From contig CALVJI010000008.1 in NCBI GenBank assembly GCA_944332105.1, positions 1-25,112 on the forward strand: DNA of 25,112 bases, given 5' to 3'. The first letter of the stretch is position 1; every line of letters starts with the position of its first letter. Below, piece by piece: positions 22,187 through 25,112 of the stretch. The notes below the pieces were generated by a model, which was not told where the DNA came from, did not search any database, and saw only the letters and a list, made by a program, of their open reading frames with translations. A program made the translations under genes and the position numbers. The DNA comes from an uncultured Bacilli bacterium (GTDB lineage Bacteria > Bacillota_I > Bacilli_A > RF39 > UBA660).

Positions 22187-23685
22187 TATAAATAGGCTAA
22201 TAATGTAAAAATTACCAATAAACATACAAGCATTCCTACAAAGAATTTCCAAATATACTTTAACCATTTTTTGTATGGAATGTTCATATAAGTTAATCCG
22301 AAGACTAAGAACATGCTAATTGGTGTTACAAATTGAATTAAACCATAAATCGTACTGAAAATTACGACACCTAGATTTAATTCAGCACCTGTAAAGCTTC
22401 CTAAATATGTACTTAGTGAATAGCCAATGTAAGCAAAATCCGAATTAAAGATAGATGATGCAATAGCTTGGATCGTTAAAATAAACGGATTAAAGCCATT
22501 AGCAAGACTACCGATTTCATTTATAAGGGTTGGTGTTAATGTAACCCAATATAAGAAGATAAAGGCAGTATATGCTAATACTAAATAAGCAATTGGTTTA
22601 ATTACTTTTAAAGCTCCAGAGCCCATGTTTTCAAAGAATTCACTAAATTTCATTTTAGAAACAATAGCCATGATGATCATTGCAATAATGATAACAATTG
22701 CATATGTGAATAAATACCAGTTACCAAAAGCAGGAACTAATTGATAATCATAATATGCAAATGGACCACCTAAAATTCTTTCAAAAATAGCTACTTCATT
22801 AGATCCAATTGTCAAAGACATAAGCCATTCATGGAAGTCATCAAAGATTTCAATACCAAAGACTTCAGTTCCACTAGCAGTTGCATTCCAAGTAATGAAA
22901 CCTAAAATTGCAAAGATGAATAGTACGATTAGCACTAAACCTGTAAGCCATGTTTTGGTATTTTTCTTTTTTGGCTCTTCAACGGCAAAAGCATCGTCGA
23001 TTACTTTTACTTCATTTTTTCCTTTTTCATCTTTTTTGGCAAGTATTTTTTTAATGTAGATAAGGTTAAAGAAACTAAATAGAATGTAGGCAAGTAATAA
23101 AACACCAGCACGAACAACGATCATAGTTGACATTGTTAGGTCTGTGCCACCACCGTTTATTACCCATTCTAGAAAACCAACAAATCCTTCTGTACCATAA
23201 GTCGCGCCTAAAATACCGACTAAAATTGAACCGAATGTGATAGCAAAAGAACTTATTTTATCTAAACCAATTCTTCTTAAAACTGAAATAATAAAAGGCA
23301 TGAAGAATAATAAAATATATGTATTATTCAAAATAGATGCTAGGACAGTAATAACGAAAGATACGGCTAATGCAAAAGGAATTTCCTTACCTTTAAAAGC
23401 TTTACTTATTTTTGCAACTAAAGCTTTATAGCCTTCTGTTTTTACTGCTACACCGTAGAACATACCAATTAATAGAATAAACGCGATTTGTACAGCGTAA
23501 TTATTCATTGAATAAATTAAGCCATAAAAGAGATGCGCGATTCCGATTGGTGTAACTTCGCCTTCACTGAAAACAGCACTGCTACCAAATTCGCCATAAG
23601 GAATGAACCAAGTCATTAAAACAATCACTACTAATAAAATTAAAATTGTTTTAAGTAAGTCATGTTCCTTAAATAATTTTTTCAT
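22186..23685 (-). CDS. YfcC/DcuC-family membrane carrier
   Basis: A 499-aa polytopic protein with about 11-13 hydrophobic segments and no signal peptide. The opening pattern (short basic N-terminus, first TM, WFIPYGEF), the YSMNNYAVQIAFILLIGMFY region, FVITVLASILNNTYILLFFMP near 110-130, and the GATYGTEGF turn resemble YfcC/DcuC-type carriers of the ion-transporter superfamily. Those proteins move C4-dicarboxylates, amino acids or similar anions; the substrate here cannot be read from sequence. A charged cytosolic loop (about 215-245, rich in Lys and Glu) separates the two halves. The ATG at 23683-23685 follows GGAGGAGGAG. It is a single-gene unit with its own promoter and terminator. Confidence 0.8.
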   Translation of the reverse strand: MKKLFKEHDLLKTILILLVVIVLMTWFIPYGEFGSSAVFSEGEVTPIGIAHLFYGLIYSMNNYAVQIAFILLIGMFYGVAVKTEGYKALVAKISKAFKGKEIPFALAVSFVITVLASILNNTYILLFFMPFIISVLRRIGLDKISSFAITFGSILVGILGATYGTEGFVGFLEWVINGGGTDLTMSTMIVVRAGVLLLAYILFSFFNLIYIKKILAKKDEKGKNEVKVIDDAFAVEEPKKKNTKTWLTGLVLIVLFIFAILGFITWNATASGTEVFGIEIFDDFHEWLMSLTIGSNEVAIFERILGGPFAYYDYQLVPAFGNWYLFTYAIVIIIAMIIMAIVSKMKFSEFFENMGSGALKVIKPIAYLVLAYTAFIFLYWVTLTPTLINEIGSLANGFNPFILTIQAIASSIFNSDFAYIGYSLSTYLGSFTGAELNLGVVIFSTIYGLIQFVTPISMFLVFGLTYMNIPYKKWLKYIWKFFVGMLVCLLVIFTLLAYL

Positions 23686-23704
23686 TTTCTCCTCCTCCAG
23701 TAAA

Positions 23705-23713
23705 ATTATAGCA
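23705..23713 (-). promoter_or_regulatory. Extended -10 promoter of the carrier gene
   Basis: TGCTATAAT, a perfect -10 with the TG extension, and no good -35. The predicted start lies about 7 nt downstream, which leaves a leader of only about 13 nt that begins at the GGAGGAGG ribosome-binding site. Confidence 0.55.
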
Positions 23714-23802
23714 CAATTCCCTGTAAAATAAAGAAAATTACATCTTTTTTGCGTGAAAATTTAATGAAAATTTTAAGAATAGTTGCCTTATATTATCTTT
23801 CT

Positions 23803-25112
23803 TTACCAACTAATATAATATAATCCTAATGGAGAATTATAAAGCATTCCATTATCACTTAGTCCAATTAATTGAGCATATCCATCAGAAAAGTAGTTCA
23901 CTTCTGAACCAGCGTAGGATTTATTGTTTTCTGGAGTTTCAAGGACTTTATTCAATTGCCAACTATTATTTACTTTCTTATAAAATAATAAATGACCTAA
24001 ATATTTATATTTTTTCGTATTTCTATCATAAGATCTTGAATATGTTAAAATTACAAGTTTGTCATTACCCATTCGATCGATTTCTTTAAAACCTTCGCTA
24101 TACCCTGTATATGTTGATGCTTTAATTATTTGCTTTGATGCATTATTTTCCGGATTAGAACAATCATGCAAATTATAGTATACTCCTGCATAATTTTCCG
24201 AAGTTTGACTGCCACGATCATGGCATACTACAACAGGTGTTCCATTTTTCATACTAATCATGTCTAAAATTGAATATGTTTTTCTACCTAATGAACTATT
24301 ACTAGGAGAATAGTATCTTGCGGAGCCTACTTGTCCATATGGGTCAGCAAAATAATAATATGTTCCTTTAAGATTTGAACTAATTTTATTTTGACTATCA
24401 TGTTTTCCTGTATAAAAATAGTAATGGCGACTACGATAATTGTTGTAATTAATTGTCGAATCATTGTAAACAATTGTTACATAATCATTCCCTGTTTCAT
24501 GAGCAACAATTTCTATTCCCTCTCTCGTGCTTCCAGCTTCTGAAAGTCGGTCTGACATATTTGAATAGGTAATATTAAATCCATTTACGGTTATTAAAGC
24601 CGCTCTTACTCCACCCCCATCATCATGACCATCACCAGCTAAAACAATCTGTGAATCACTTATTCTAACTGTTTCATAACCATCTAATATAGGCGCACCG
24701 TAACCATCATATATCTTAAGTAAATTTCCTTTAGTAACTGTTCCAGTACTTGAAACTTTTACAACTGCTGCTTCTACATATCCATCGTTAGTGATAGGAT
24801 GCCCACGATCATTATAATTTTGTCCGCCGTTAAAATACACAAAAGTATTACTGTTCAATTCTTGAATTTGGCTACTCTTAATAAAAGAACTAACTCTTTT
24901 CATTTTTGGACCTGTGCTAACTGTAATTTTTGTACTTTTATTAGTACCTACTCGACCAGCTTTATCAACCGCTCTAGCATAAACTGTGTAGGTGCCATCC
25001 GATAGGCCACTAAAAGTATAGCTTGTCGATGTGGATGAAACCCAACTACTACCATTTTTACTGTATTGATATTTTTGAATACCACTATGTGAATCACTAC
25101 CTCCACTTACTT
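23803..25112 (-). CDS. Secreted or surface protein, C-terminal 435 residues (start outside the window)
   Basis: The frame stays open to the window edge, so the gene begins beyond 25112; the internal ATG at 24903 is not a start. The first 69 visible residues form an Ig-like or FN3-like module (YQYSKNGSSWVSS, YTFSGLSDGTYTVYARAVDK, AGRV). After it come about 360 residues in which a pattern recurs roughly every 50-60 residues: a hydrophobic strand, an acidic or polar turn, then a strand ending in aromatic or valine residues. Examples are ETVRISDSQIVLAGDG, IEIVAHETGNDYVTIVYND and FKEIDRMGNDKLVILTYS. This fits a beta-propeller of about six blades. No membrane anchor or sortase motif follows; the protein ends GLYYISW. 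A TTATATTA/TAATATAA repeat surrounds the stop codon but lacks a U tract. Confidence 0.8.
   Translation of the reverse strand, partial: VSGGSDSHSGIQKYQYSKNGSSWVSSTSTSYTFSGLSDGTYTVYARAVDKAGRVGTNKSTKITVSTGPKMKRVSSFIKSSQIQELNSNTFVYFNGGQNYNDRGHPITNDGYVEAAVVKVSSTGTVTKGNLLKIYDGYGAPILDGYETVRISDSQIVLAGDGHDDGGGVRAALITVNGFNITYSNMSDRLSEAGSTREGIEIVAHETGNDYVTIVYNDSTINYNNYRSRHYYFYTGKHDSQNKISSNLKGTYYYFADPYGQVGSARYYSPSNSSLGRKTYSILDMISMKNGTPVVVCHDRGSQTSENYAGVYYNLHDCSNPENNASKQIIKASTYTGYSEGFKEIDRMGNDKLVILTYSRSYDRNTKKYKYLGHLLFYKKVNNSWQLNKVLETPENNKSYAGSEVNYFSDGYAQLIGLSDNGMLYNSPLGLYYISW

Noticed and set aside
24799..24903. Internal ATG at 24903 as the start of the right-edge gene
   Set aside because: The frame is open through to 25112 and the upstream translation is a clear Ig-like module; no SD precedes the ATG.

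Overview
The window is AT-rich, uses standard bacterial signals, and holds one uninterrupted S10-spc-alpha ribosomal protein operon on the minus strand (rpsJ near 17531 down to rplQ at 3659). Flanking genes also lie on the minus strand, with one exception. UGA acts as a stop (the ku and clpC-like genes end in it) and tryptophan is encoded by TGG, so this is translation table 11, not the Mycoplasma code. The zinc-type S14, the missing rpmD between rpsE and rplO, the low GC and the style of the secreted proteins suggest an uncultured low-GC Firmicutes lineage of the RF39/Mollicutes-like Bacilli. That placement is inference and was not searched.

Layout from right to left, in the direction of transcription. 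25112-23803 is the 3' part of a large secreted protein with an Ig-like module, open at the window edge. 23685-22186 is a YfcC/DcuC-type membrane carrier with an extended -10 promoter and a strong terminator. 22097-19959 is a short ClpC-like AAA+ unfoldase whose Shine-Dalgarno sequence can pair with a 13-nt upstream segment. 19916-18283 is a two-gene NHEJ operon, ku plus a ligase-only ligD. 18019-18300 (+) is a small helix-turn-helix gene, the only plus-strand gene, convergent with and overlapping ligD. 17741-17708 is a terminator that insulates the S10 operon, followed by its promoter (17684-17656) and a leader of about 118 nt.

The operon reads rpsJ-rplC-rplD-rplW-rplB-rpsS-rplV-rpsC-rplP-rpmC-rpsQ-rplN-rplX-rplE-rpsN-rpsH-rplF-rplR-rpsE-rplO-secY-adk-map-infA-rpmJ-rpsM-rpsK-rpoA-rplQ. 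Gaps are 0-25 nt, with several TAATG overlaps. It combines ribosome assembly with Sec export, nucleotide homeostasis, N-terminal Met removal, initiation and RNA polymerase alpha. It ends in a terminator that begins in the rplQ stop codon.

Beyond the operon are two unrecognised genes with their own matching promoters (3555-3220 and 3156-2083). Then comes a secreted-protein gene (1964-57) broken by three frameshifts, ending in a terminator near the left edge.

Points deserving most attention: the possible RBS-masking hairpin before the clpC-like gene; the HTH gene lying antisense to the probable 3' end of the ku-ligD transcript; the tight fusion of stop codons with terminators; an acidic tail on L3; a shortened L24; an adenylate kinase P-loop lacking two usual glycines; and the decaying surface-protein gene.
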